This document shows, piece by piece, positions 13,250-24,513 of a DNA stretch of 64,000 bases. Below the pieces are notes generated by a model. That model was given only the letters and a program-made list of their open reading frames with translations, was not told where the DNA came from and ran no database searches. This DNA comes from Bryum argenteum. Taxonomy: Eukaryota; Streptophyta; Bryopsida; Bryales; Bryaceae. Within the stretch, counting starts at the first letter, position 1; each line of letters starts with the position of its first letter. The translations under genes and the position numbers were made by a program. The stretch covers positions 29,501,010 to 29,565,009 of the forward strand of contig CM073321.1 in the NCBI GenBank assembly GCA_037043015.1. The letters are read 5' to 3'.

Positions 13250-14440
13250 CCTAGTGGATAAGAGTGCCATTGACGTCAAAGAGAAGGAAGTATTCATGTT
13301 GGATCTCTGCCCCCGGGAGATAGATAGTCGAAATGGAGGTGCTCTATGGCAATCCCTCAGAAGCAGATTCTATTATATCTACATACTTGGATTTACTTGG
13401 CTGACCAAGAGAGTAGAGCATTCATACAATAAGCGACAAAATAATAACTATAGTGCAACAATGTTAGCTAAGGAAGATACACAGAGTACAAATTAAACTC
13501 ATGGGGGGCAGACGATGTATTAGCTGGCAGCCAACAAGAAGAACATGTGTGGGCATGCAGCCGATAGATAATCAAATCATGGTATGGAAACAAACATACA
13601 GAGTGCGTCAGATGGTAGCCGATACGATAAAGATTCAACACCATGATCAAAGAGACAACAATAGTGCAAAGAAATGGCATAAAGACTTGTCCGCTTGCAG
13701 CCGAGAAGAAGAGAAAACAATGCTGAGAGCAATCAAGCAATGGGAAACGCACGGGTGTGAGCGGAGAGCGGTGAGCGTGACTTTTTGGCAAGTTTTTTTG
13801 TTTTTTTCTTTTTGGAAGAATATGACCCTATTACGACTAACCTATAGTGACCCTATAACCATTGACTTAAGTGTCATGAAATTTATTTAGGATTAGTCTA
13901 ATGCAATTGAGTACCCTAAATCTGTGGAGTTTAATTCTATTTCCACGGGATAGTAATGTTGACTTCATTCCATAATTCCTCAAATAATAAAAAATTGAAA
14001 GTTTTTACATTGTCGTCTATAAACTAGGGCTGACATCATCGCTTCTAACCTTATAAAATCCAAGGTCACTCTTGCCCCTAATTAAGACTTACAGTTTTTT
14101 ACACATTTTGATGTCAATTACAATATGGGGAGAATAGATACATCGATGCATTGAAATTGGAGTTGAAGAATTTACATCAAAATTAGGGCTCACGTCACCA
14201 TTAGAGGCAAGCATGGCTTGAATTACAGTGTATTGACATACTTAGAGTAATAGTTGGAGCACTTAGTATAGGTTAAGGTATATAAGATAATCATGATAAG
14301 TAAAAATATAAAACCGTATTGAAAAACACATATAGATAATAGATAAATAATAGATAATGGCAACTACGAATATATGGCACTACCATGTCTAATACTTATC
14401 AGAAAACAATTCACATACTACGCTGAAGGTGTAGGACCAT
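13250..14440. other. Intergenic, no gene recognised
   Basis: Short open frames at 13,254-13,890 lack family resemblance or splice signals. From 13,800 the sequence is AT-rich. Nothing else stands out before the 3' end of the methyltransferase-like gene. Confidence 0.45.
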
Positions 14441-14453
14441 TAAAGTGCTGGTT

Positions 14454-17400
14454 TCACTCATCAGCCTGATAGTCTATAAACTTAAGCACATTATTGCTGA
14501 AACGTGGACGTGTACTGTCAGACAGAATGGGAGATAGAGCTCGAAGGAACTCTTGTGCAAGACGCTCCGCATAGGAAGGTAGGGTGAATGTTGATAAAGG
14601 GCTCTTGTAGAGATGAGTGCAAACGCTCTTTCAGAATTGCAATGTTAATAGTACAAAGAAAGTTAGTACAATATATTGGTAAGTGCGGAATTCAAAATTA
14701 AGAAAGAGAATAGATGATGATAGTACGCACCAATGAACTTTCGTGACTTCTTCACTTGCGGTTCATCGGAGTTATAATCTGCAAGTGAGGTTGATTCTCC
14801 ACTTTCTTCATCACGGATGACCATCCTTGTAATCCGCTAGTACACCATTAAAAATCTCTTCATCAGGTTCCATAACAATCAAGTGTCAATTTGAGCGCGC
14901 GCAAGCAATTACAGATGCACCTAAAGATTCAGGAACTCAAGTTAGGAATGCGAAATGTGTAAACAAATTCCAAATTAGCTGTTACGAAAACATTACATGT
15001 ACTTGCGCTCCACTCGAAGACGATACCTCCATCGTCCGTGAGACAATCCACGAAACATTGAATGAAGGAGGGGTCCTTCTGTCGTGAGCCTCGCCATGGC
15101 GTACCGTTCGGACGATAACGCAATGTCTCTTCGTCCACAAAGTTACAGATGTGGTCTTGCTCATCGGGCATTGATAGCCGCGTATGCGTGTGCCACTTGC
15201 CAAGATTTGAACTTCAAAACAAAATGCTTACGAACATAGACGTTGATATTGAAGTTGTGAGTATGCAAAACACAAGTATAGATATATTAACATACAAGGA
15301 GAGGAGGCATTAATCATGAATTGCGAAATTAAGAACTCCGTACCTGTTTCTGATGCTCTAGGGTAGAGGCCATAGGCAAGGAATTATATCCCCACCACTC
15401 TTGAACAACACAAAAATTATACATTGTAGACTTAAAATCGAGAGTACGCTCGATTCTACGATCTTTGGGATGCATCACAAGAATGGCTCCAACGTCTGTC
15501 AAATGATATGCCGCAAAGAAGAAGAGGTTCTCAAAGTAGCTTTTATCACGCTGGTTCCTGGATGGAATTTCCGTAGAAGACACACCAGGCACATGCAATT
15601 TCTCTGAAGTGTCTACAAAAATAAGATCAATCCCAGGATGCTTGGAATTATATTCCATCGCCGTACACGGGTACTTCCGGTTTTTTCCAATCTGAGATAC
15701 ACGTTGAATATTCGGTTAGAAGATAATAGATTTACAAGTATAGAATGCAAGTATGGAGAATATAAATGACAATTGTACGTAATAGTACCTTGTGAATGTG
15801 TTGGACGATATCAAGAATTTGCGAATCTCAGTTTCCAGTCGCCAACAATTGATGAACCAAATCTTCAATGTTCCCCTTCTCGAGATACATAGGCAAAGTG
15901 ACTGATATTTTTGACGACGAGCTGCTACCGATGTGTTTGGGTTTCGGAACTAGAAGCTTGTCAAATTTGGCATGATTGGGGCGACGAGGGGACTGCGGGG
16001 ATTTGTGGTCAGCGGTGAAAGATTGAGGAGGGGATCCCGCATTCATAAGTCCACCTGTAGAATCTGAGTCAATCGTGCACCGCGTCTTCCTGCATTGATT
16101 GTCGCTCCATCTAAAGCCTAAGTGAGATCAGGTTTTTTAGGACCTGCAATCTCTCATGGGACGGGAGCAATTTCTTCAGATTCTCGTACATGATCTGGTA
16201 GAGGGTACGCAGCAGCGTTGCGTCGCTTTTTGTTTGCTCAAGGTTTGGGCTGTGCAGCTAGTGAATGAGCCAAGGAGGTTCCGAGAGTGGGACTGGTGCG
16301 TCTCGTAAAATCGAAAAGTCATCGTCATCGATCTCCATAGGTGCATTGCCAGGTGCATATGAACCGAGGTTTCGAAGTAGATGTCTCTCTTCTTTATGCA
16401 CAAAGTTATCGTTGCAATCAAAGAACCAACCACCGGTCATCAACTGTGAGTTTAAAAACCGCCTCTGTTGCGCTTCGGAGAAGATGCTGGATGGATCGTT
16501 TGAGACTGTTACGTCCTCAAGCTCGACTGGAATGGACCACGAAGCCAATGGTCCTTTGGCAACAAGCTCTTGTTTCGAGTACCTACAGTCCAGTAAACAT
16601 ATTACTATGACAAAATTGAATTTGTGATACGCAGTTTGTTAGTTACCAAATTGAATAGCAACTTGAAAAGCAAAGTGAAGGCATACTGGAAGAACAGCCG
16701 TTTAATAGTAACCTTGCAACGACCAATTTTTTGAATATCGGAGCCTTTAATGAACTTCGAGCTGGCATTTGGAGCGAGGTAGTAGCCGAATGCCTTCTCC
16801 CATAAGAGCAATCTCCACTTCTCAACATACGCGGATGGCTTGAGCACAGCATCAGACCAATCAATGTTGAGTTTGCCATCCTCCAGAAGTTGTTGCATTT
16901 CACTTTCAAGGGATTGTTCTAACTGCAAACAAGTACATTCTGTTAGAAAAGTTAATTTGACGAATAAATCGAAAAAGTTAATTTTATTCATAATAAATAA
17001 GACTAAAAAGGCTCTTTACAAACTAATATAATTGAATTGTTTACCTCTTTTGGAAATACTTTTCCAAGTTTGTTATTGGCCACAATGAACATCTTGTCAA
17101 AGTGTTTGCTACGAATTGATTTGATTTCCGCTTTGATGGCGTTATCCACGGCACTCCATACTTCAGGCCTACTCTGCTTATCCTTCGAGGAGTGGCGTAG
17201 TAAGTGGTTTCTGCATCATCCGATGGTTTCGCTAACCTCCTCTACATTGTAAATAAGTAATAGTAAGAAAATGTAAAAAGATAAGTACAAGATAGCAATG
17301 TATGGTACATATTAAATAAACGTGCCGCATATAAAAACTTGAGAAAGACGTCTACTGTGACACGATACCAAGTTTCTTCTTTTGCTTTGGCGTTTTTGCA

Positions 17401-18880
17401 AATTTTGTAATCCTCCGGAGTAATGAGATCCTTGAAATCTTCAAGTTTCAATTCACCAAACTTCCTCATGGGCTGCACTTTTGCACATAAACTGTCTTTG
17501 ACATGGTCATGTTTCGTAGACCTATTTAGGAGAAATAGATATGAGAATACGTCAAGGTTTGAAAAAAATAAAATAAAATGTTTGTTAGAAATGTATCAAG
17601 TACTTACCAATTTATGTCGTTCATAGCGTCAATAAGCAGATTGCTCTCTCCGCGTGCATCAAGTACGATGCGATCAACAGAGATGTACCATGATGGATCC
17701 ATCTTGTGGTACCTCTCTATATGACGCATCCATGCTGTCACACGATGATTACCTTCATATACATAAAAGTATTTGTCACTGAGATGATGAAGATCTGGAT
17801 CAGACATCAACGTCTTTTCAAACTCTTCATTTGCAACTCTTCATGGCGGATTCTCCTACACCGAATCACCTGCATCAACAAGTTTTTCTCTTCGTTTCCT
17901 ATCGAATGAAGATATGTACATTACTAGATTCCCTTTGCGGTAACTTTTGTTAAATTCGTTCTCAAGTTTCTTGACGTCTTGTTCTGAGATAGTTCGAACC
18001 TTTAGATAAGACACCAAGCGACACAATGGAATGAGCATACGAGACTTTTTTAACAGGTTTGTATCTGACCCTGTTTATGATTGCTATTGAATCACTTTTG
18101 TGAATCATCCGCATCTCGTTCGCACTCCAATCCGGGTCTTTGTTCTGGAGATGAGGAGGCATGTGAACGATGCCAACGTTGACATTCTCAGGCAAAGGAG
18201 ATTCTTCGTCATCTAAAGGGGGCTCGTGTTCATCGAGATCCTGCATATCTTGGGGAGCAGGTTCATTCTCGATAGGACTATTACGCGGAACTGCAGAAGA
18301 CATGCCTTCTACAATTTCTTGCGATACGAGCGTGCTATCATCCCCTTCAGGAACTGGACTTGATTGAATGTTTTCAGGAGAGAAAGTATCTTCTTCGTCT
18401 TGAAGAGAACGTACCTCGGATATCCTCATCTAACAAAATTAGAGACAAAATACAACACCGTACCAAAAGAATAAGAATAAATCAAAATAGTAATGAAATA
18501 TAAATTCAAATATATAGCCGTTTATAATGAAAAAAATGATATACGTATCAAATATTCTTATCATATAACTATTTGGATTTTAACTTTGGTGCAAGTCATG
18601 GTGTAATTCTAGCTAATGCCTTGGCTTCATTACGACGAGATTTCGCTTGAGTGTAATAGTTTCGCATGTAATTCGCTCGTGCAATCCGATCAAAGTCTAC
18701 ACTTGAAGTGTAATGGACAGGAGAGCCAATAGACTTGATTACAGAAACCGTGGACAATGCTAGTACAAAACGGCGAGACTCCACTACTGCGTGAACGCGC
18801 TCTCTCATTGCAGATAAGTCGCTGTCAGCATCTGAGTCCTCCTCCTGAGGGACTCGAGTAACTTTAAAAGGGTCCTGCAT
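14454..18880 (-). pseudogene. ParB-like domain plus DNA amino-methyltransferase fusion, intron-containing, decayed
   Basis: Blocks on the minus strand, in order. 18,880-18,596: charged N-terminal block (ATG at 18,880), perhaps exon 1. 18,429-17,610: acidic linker, then a ParB-like part with YVYEGNHRVTAW near 17,730-17,765. 17,521-17,309: a helical exon joined to the previous one in phase by GT-AG ends. About 17,245-16,250: conserved-looking middle of unknown role. 16,046-15,789: Ser/Pro linker. 15,691-15,344: IDLIFVD...AAYHLTDVGAILVMHPKD, matching the motif IV region of N6/N4 amino-methyltransferases. 15,200-15,003: NGTPWRGSR, then DDGGIVFEWSA. 14,920 onward: SVIACARSN, then HLIVMEPDEEIF, matching motif I and its following acidic residue. 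The order IV then I is that of the beta class. The last block ends KFIDYQADE at 14,454. Breaks: frameshifts near 18,035, 15,165 and 14,840; stops near 17,850, 17,215, 15,825 and 14,885. The motif IV proline-aromatic core reads DTSEK, so the copy should be inactive. Fusions of this kind are familiar from bacteria and phages; introns show a eukaryotic residence. Confidence 0.6.
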
Positions 18881-18977
18881 TACCACTCACAACACTCAGC
18901 ACGCTAAATATCAGCAAAAATTCAAATACAACAAAAAAACTACTTTACGAAGGCAAAAAATTGATAAGCATTGCCGC

Positions 18978-19023
18978 ATACAATCATTCATTCCGCCAAC
19001 AATCATTCATTCCGCCAACAATC
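18978..19023. repeat. Short direct repeat
   Basis: The 19-bp unit ATTCATTCCGCCAACAATC occurs twice back to back just upstream of the methyltransferase-like gene. Confidence 0.6.
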
Positions 19024-19089
19024 AAGCAATGAGGACAGCGCAAATGAAGAGAAAGGTGATATACCACTCCACGACTCTTACAGCCTCAA

Positions 19090-19975
19090 CTGCTTTCGGG
19101 AAAAACTAGTCAATCATCCATAAAAACGAGACAGGTGACAAGCAAAAACAAACGAAGATTAAAAATCCGCCGAAGCATCCCAGAGTGCGGTGCCGTGCCG
19201 TAGGTCAGTACAGGAAACAATAAAATTCCAGATCATTGGCCTCCTCGAGTACTCTCTCTCCGACTGAAACTGACAAGGCCCAGTACGGGACGCCGCGGCC
19301 TCACAGGTGCTCGCCAGACACGACCATCGTCGGGAAAAACCAGTCATTCAACAAAGAAACGAGACAATGAACCGCCGAAGCATCCCAGAGGTGCGGTACC
19401 GCAGGTCTGTACGAGAAACAAGAAACATCTGGCCTCCTCAAGTACCGCCTCTTTGACTCAAAGTGGCAAGATCCAGCAAGGGACGCCGCAGCCTCACAAG
19501 TGCTCGCCAGACATCACCATCTTCGGGAAAAACCAGTCAATCAACAAAAAACGAGACATGTGACAAGGCAAGAAAAAGGAAGATCAATGAACCGCCGAAG
19601 CATCCCAGAGCTCCGGTACCGCACGGCAGTACGAGAAACAAGAAAACTTTGGATCATCGGCCTCTTCGAATACTGCCTCCCTGACTCAAAGTGGCAGGAT
19701 CCAGCAAGAGACGCCGTGGCCTCACAGGTGCTCGCCAGACATCACCATCATCGGGAAAAACTAGTCAATAAACGAAAAAACGAGACAATGAACCGCCGAA
19801 GCATCCCAGAGCTGCGGTACCGCAGGTCAGAACGAGAAACAAGAAAACTTCGGATCATCGGCCTCCTCGAGTACTGCCTCTCCGACTCAAAGTCGAGCAA
19901 GGGACGCCGCGGCTTCACAGGTGCTTGCCAGACATCACCATCTTTGGGAAAAACTCTTTGGCATAAACTTCGAAA
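19090..19975. repeat. Tandem array of ~193-234 bp units
   Basis: The marker GGGAAAAAC recurs at about 19,098, 19,332, 19,525, 19,753 and 19,946, giving spacings of 234, 193, 228 and 193 bp. Each unit also carries GCCGAAGCATCCCAGAG, a CGGTACCG palindrome, ACGAGAAACAAGAAA, a CTCCTCGAGTA-like block and GTGCTCGCCAGACATCACCA. Alternating long and short spacings suggest a dimeric higher-order unit. Open frames crossing the array merely follow its sequence and are not called as genes. Confidence 0.85.
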
Positions 19976-19989
19976 ACAAGGTCATCAAT

Positions 19990-21335
19990 CGCTGCGTCGA
20001 TCCTGCTTCTTAACATAACGTTTGTCATGCTGCAATTCTCTCAAAACGCTTGACATGCTGAAATTGGTCAAAATGTCAAATTTGGTGGAATTTTCTAACA
20101 CTCGGCAGAACACAAAACTTCAGTTATCTCAAAAAGAGACTTCTCGCACCAAGAGAACAGAATCAAGTTTCTTCTGATAACACCAAGAAAGTGAAAACAA
20201 AGTGTAGAAGGGTGCTTTGACAACTCAAGAATGACATACTGTGTTAAATTTGGGACCTTTCCACTTAAGGGGTCGATTTCCAGCAAACCAGAGAGTCAAA
20301 ATGAAAATAATGCAACTGCAATGGAGGATGACGGAACACCGAAAAGCTGACGAGGGCCGGACACAGAGTAGTAACAATTCAAGATATTCAAGGCTGATGC
20401 CATTTCGATATGATCATGAAATTTGGTCTAGGTTAGTCACTTTTGATTTAAGAGCATTGCAACCTGTCATAATGAGCGCCGTGCGTGAAAATAGCTGTGC
20501 CTGCAGGAATGTAATCGCAATGTTGCAAACTCGGGAAACTCTGCTGGTATGTTTGATTATTCGCATAAACCAGGAACTCATTGCCGCACTGCTAGGGGCT
20601 CTGCGACCGTGCGACGCTGTGAACTAACAGGGAACTCCTACAGGAACATATGGTAGCAGTGCCAAAAATGGCACAGTGCCGAAAATGGAGCCCTAGTAAT
20701 CTTGAGACAGAGGTACATAATAGATTTCCCACGCAATAGTATCATGTACTCACCGCAGACGTTATAGGGTATCTTTTTGAGGCACCATTTTTAGGAACAC
20801 CTATACTTTCAACTTCAAAAATTCATAACTCATTGTAGAAGAGTCCAAAAATGATGATTCCACTTGCTCTATTCTTCTACTACTTTTCCCCGTGCACGAA
20901 AATTGCTTGTACTGGTGACATCCCTGTAGATTTCTCGTGCTTTCTCGTGCTGAAAATTGAGCCATTATAGAGCACCATACCATAAGCCTGAGAAGGAGCC
21001 TGGGAACGCTCCACCACGACAGAGAGCCTGGGAAGGAGCGTGGGAACGCTCTACCCCTCCACAGGATAGCCTTCCACAAAAACTTAACTCACAAGTGAGT
21101 ATCAAACTTTAATGCAGGGACATGAAAATTGAGGTTCCACTGTATACTTGTGTTCATTTCTATCAGTGAGTTTGAATTTGTGAGGTGCTATTTCTAAAGA
21201 AGTTTAACTGATTAAGGTCCCCAACGCAGGGGAACACAACTGTATGCAGACAATCACAAAAGTAGTGAGGAATTAAACTGCACAAGAGAAGCCAAATTTG
21301 AGCCTTGAAGATTATGTCTTGAAAATAGTCTAAAG
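19990..21335. other. Intergenic, no gene recognised
   Basis: A 128-codon plus-strand frame at 20,241-20,627 has no start context or recognisable composition. At 20,980-21,060 the block GCCTGGGAACGCTC is duplicated within ~50 bp. The distal end should contain the 3' UTR of the PNPase gene. Confidence 0.45.
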
Positions 21336-21339
21336 CATG

Positions 21340-23839
21340 TCACATCATGATTTCGTCGACGCTAGTGCCTGCTGTATCTGGTGTCGCAGGCTGGAGAACT
21401 TGTGGGACGGGTGGAGGTAACGCCATTTTTCGTGAAAGCTTCAAATTCCCACGAAGATCACGCCCGATGCAGACAACACCGAGCTCCTGCCCAAGTGTGA
21501 GGTAATCCGACACACGCTCGATACGCTCGTGTGCGATCTCAGATATATGCAACAAGCCCTGGTAACCCCCGCTTAGTTCCATGAAAGCTCCAAAGTCCTT
21601 GATCGCCACCACTCTCGCTGTATACGTACCTCCCACCTCCACTTCCTTCCCTACTGATGCCTCCACCATCTTCTTCGCCTGGTCGAAGGAGACTTGGTCT
21701 CTCGCAAAAATCGTCACTACTCCATCGCTCGCTACGCTTACACGCGCATCCGTCAGCCTCTGTTGCAAGTTCACAAGTTATTTACTCGTCTGTGATCGTT
21801 TAGTTGTTGCGTAAGTATCAAAATAACAAAGAAGACAGTGCTAATTCGTTTAATACCTGGATGTTCTTGACATTTGAGCCGAAAGGTCCAATCAGGCGGC
21901 CGATACTATCCTGCTGAATGTTGATGGTTCCACTGCGGGGTAAATTATCACGAGATGAGTCGCGGGGACTACTAATAATCTGTTCCATGAAGTCCAGAAT
22001 CTTGCTGCGCCCAACTAATGCGGGCTCCAGGGCCTCACACAATATGTGCAACGGAATACCCGCGGGTTTGATGTCAAGCTGGATGGCGGTGACGCCTTTC
22101 CGAGTTCCAGCAATTTTGAAATCCATGTCTCCAAGGTGATCCTCTAAGCCTAAAATGTCGGTAAGGATTCTATAATCCGTAAAAAATCCTGTTTCAGGAT
22201 CGCTCACGCTCACCAAACCAATTGAAACGGCTCCGACGTGTGCACTCAATTGAATGCCGGCATCCATCAAGGCTATGCTTGCACCACAAACGGTGGCCAT
22301 AGACGAAGAACCGTCCGAGGCTAAACACTCAGAAGTAACACGAACACTATAAGGGAAATCTTCTTCTGGTGGCAGCAACGCAACCAACGCCTTCTCTGCC
22401 AGAGTTCCATGGCCTACTTCGCGTCGATTCAAACCTCCTGTGCGTCCAACTTCGTTGATTGAAAACGGAGGAAAACTGTAATGCACCATGAACCGTTTCC
22501 GGTCGCTTCCAACGAGAGAATCCAAACGCTGCGCATCATCTGGTGCACCCATTGTAACAGTACACAGAACCTGTGTATTGCCTCTCGAAAATAACGAAGA
22601 ACCATGGAGCGCAGGGTACGTCCCTGCCTCACATTGCAATTCACGAACCTGATTCAAATCTCGTCCATCAACTCTAATCCCCTTCTCAAAAATATTGCGC
22701 CGCAAAACCTCCTTCTTCACCGCGTCAAACGCGTACGGCAAAAGCTTCGCAGTGACATCGTCACCTTCTGTTATTAAAATATTCTTCACCTCCCCTTCAA
22801 TCTTCCCCAATGTCTGTCCACGTTCGAACTTACCATAGTCCGCATTGCCCATAACTGACTCAATAGCGAACTGAGCCAGTGACCTAACCTTGTCGAGAAC
22901 TTCGGACGGGACAGTAAGAACTGGCAGCGATCGCTTCTGTACTGCCACTTTCGCAGAAAGCTCCAGCTGGGGGGGGATTAGTTTCGTAGCTTCAGCATGA
23001 GCGAGATGTAACGCAGCGGCGTAGTCCTGGTTCGTGATCTCGCGGGCTTGGGTTTCAATCATGACCGTCTTCTCGGAGGTGCAAGCGTAGACGAGATTCA
23101 AGTCGCTAACACAAAGCTCATCCATGTTGGGATTCACAATAAATCGGCCCTTCACTCTCCCGATACGAACACAACCTATCGGGCCTTTCCAAGGGATATC
23201 CGAAATCATGAGAGCAGCCGAGGCGGCATTCACAGCGAGAACGTCGGGATCCTGCTCACCATCTGAGGACAATACATTGGCAATAATCTGCGAGTCGTAA
23301 GAAAATCCGCGAGGAAAAAGGGGACGCACAGATCGATCGATGAGGCGCCCACATAGAAGTTCACGCTCTTTGGGTGCGCCTTCCCGCCTCATGAACGTGG
23401 CAGGAATTTTTCCCTGCGCGTATTGCTTCTCCCGATACTCCACCTGCAAGGGCAAGAAATCTCTGTTGGCGTCTAGATTGTGCTCAGCAACCACAGTGAC
23501 CAACACTCTAGTCTCACCGACTCCAACCACCACCGCGCCCGCTGCAAACCGCGCCAGCTTCCCTGTCTCAAAGCTGACATTTACATTTCCTACCGCCACT
23601 TCTTCCTGGAAGACGTCACCGCTGGCTGGGAACTTCCGCCATGTCAGAGGGACCTCCGGCGCAGGGATGAGTGCAGGGGCGGTACACGCCTGTCGAGTCC
23701 AAATGCGACGATGCACAGATGCACCTTCATCGTGATAATTAAGCAGCGCATGAGAGGGGCAAGAAATTCCTCGGCGCCGCCCCGCAGCAACATCGACGGC
23801 TTTCAAAAAGAGACTTGCTTTGCGTCTCCAAAGCGTCAT
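21340..23839 (-). CDS. PNP: Polyribonucleotide nucleotidyltransferase (PNPase), organelle type, two exons
   Basis: PNPase degrades RNA 3'-5' with phosphate and can add tails; plant forms work in mitochondria or chloroplasts. Exons are 23839-21857 and 21759-21340, with a 97-bp intron (CAG|GTATTA ... CAACAG|AGG) that is phase 0 and cuts the KH domain. The ATG at 23839 is preferred because upstream codons in this frame lack an ATG and because MTLWRRKASLFLKAVD, rich in Arg/Lys and poor in acid, resembles a mitochondrial presequence. The product is 800 aa. Domains: RNase PH 1 at about 75-205 (FMRREGAPKERELLCGRLID), an all-helical linker at about 210-330, RNase PH 2 at about 390-550 (GIRVDGR; the Asp pair in LGDMDFKIAGT, about 571 and 573, intact), KH at about 640-690, and S1 at about 705-775 (DFGAFMELSGGYQGLLHISE). 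The C-terminus after S1 is short. It appears intact. Mitochondrion is favoured over plastid but not proven. Confidence 0.93.
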
Positions 23840-24070
23840 GCTTACACTTACAAAATCTCTCAGGTCTCGGAAACCAATATAGAAACCATCGAGACGATTG
23901 AGCTGATAAACCCAACGCGGCAACCCTCTTGAAACCTAAACCCTGAAACTAACGATGCAACCACTAACAAACAATTCAAGGAGAACACCGTATCTTCCTT
24001 GGCCAGGGTCTCGTACCATCCAGGTGGTACCAAAAGTGAAAAAGCAGAGTGCCAGGGTTGTTTCATGGTG

Positions 24071-24491
24071 TGGGCACACCGGGCCTCCAGCAGGGGCAAA
24101 ACCCCAGCCCTGCATTTGTGGCGGAGCAGTAGGGGGCTCCAGATCCCCTGCTGGGACTGCTGGAGGTGCTGGTGGTAAGGTAGGGCCTTGCCTCCAGCAG
24201 GGGGCCTCCCTGCCCGGCTGGAGCCTCCGCCGACAACGCGGACAGTGTTTTTTTAATTTTTAAACCTTTTTAAAATTTTTAAATTTTTTTTATTCGCCAT
24301 GAGGTTTTTTTTTTTTAAAAAAAAAAAAATTTAAAAAAATTGAATTTTTTTTAAGGGGGCCGGCTGCCCCCTTTTATCCCGTCAACCTGCTGGACCGGCC
24401 TGCTGACACGAGGTCACACCGGTACAGCAGGGGTTCCAGCCCACCAGCCATGCTGGCTGGACTGGCTGGCCAGAATTATCTGGTGTGCCCA
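24071..24491. mobile_element. GC-rich candidate small element with 10-bp inverted ends
   Basis: TGGGCACACC at 24,071-24,080 and its exact inverted copy GGTGTGCCCA at 24,482-24,491 bound a segment whose flanks are very GC-rich (repeated CCAGCAGGGG and CTGGCTGG motifs) and whose centre is a 12-T/13-A palindrome at 24,305-24,329. A clear target duplication was not seen, so the call as a transposable element is tentative. Confidence 0.35.
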
Positions 24492-24513
24492 GGCCATCAT
24501 ATGTGGGCGTCCA

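Noticed and set aside
17985-18005. GGTTCGAAC on the minus strand, like a tRNA B box
   Set aside because: It lies in the ParB-like coding block and no A box, acceptor stem or cloverleaf can be drawn around it.
14454-18880. Bacterial contamination as the source of the ParB-methyltransferase blocks
   Set aside because: Coding blocks are joined by GT-AG introns in phase, and composition matches the surroundings.
20241-20627. 128-codon plus-strand open frame
   Set aside because: No ATG at its head, no splice signals and no recognisable composition.
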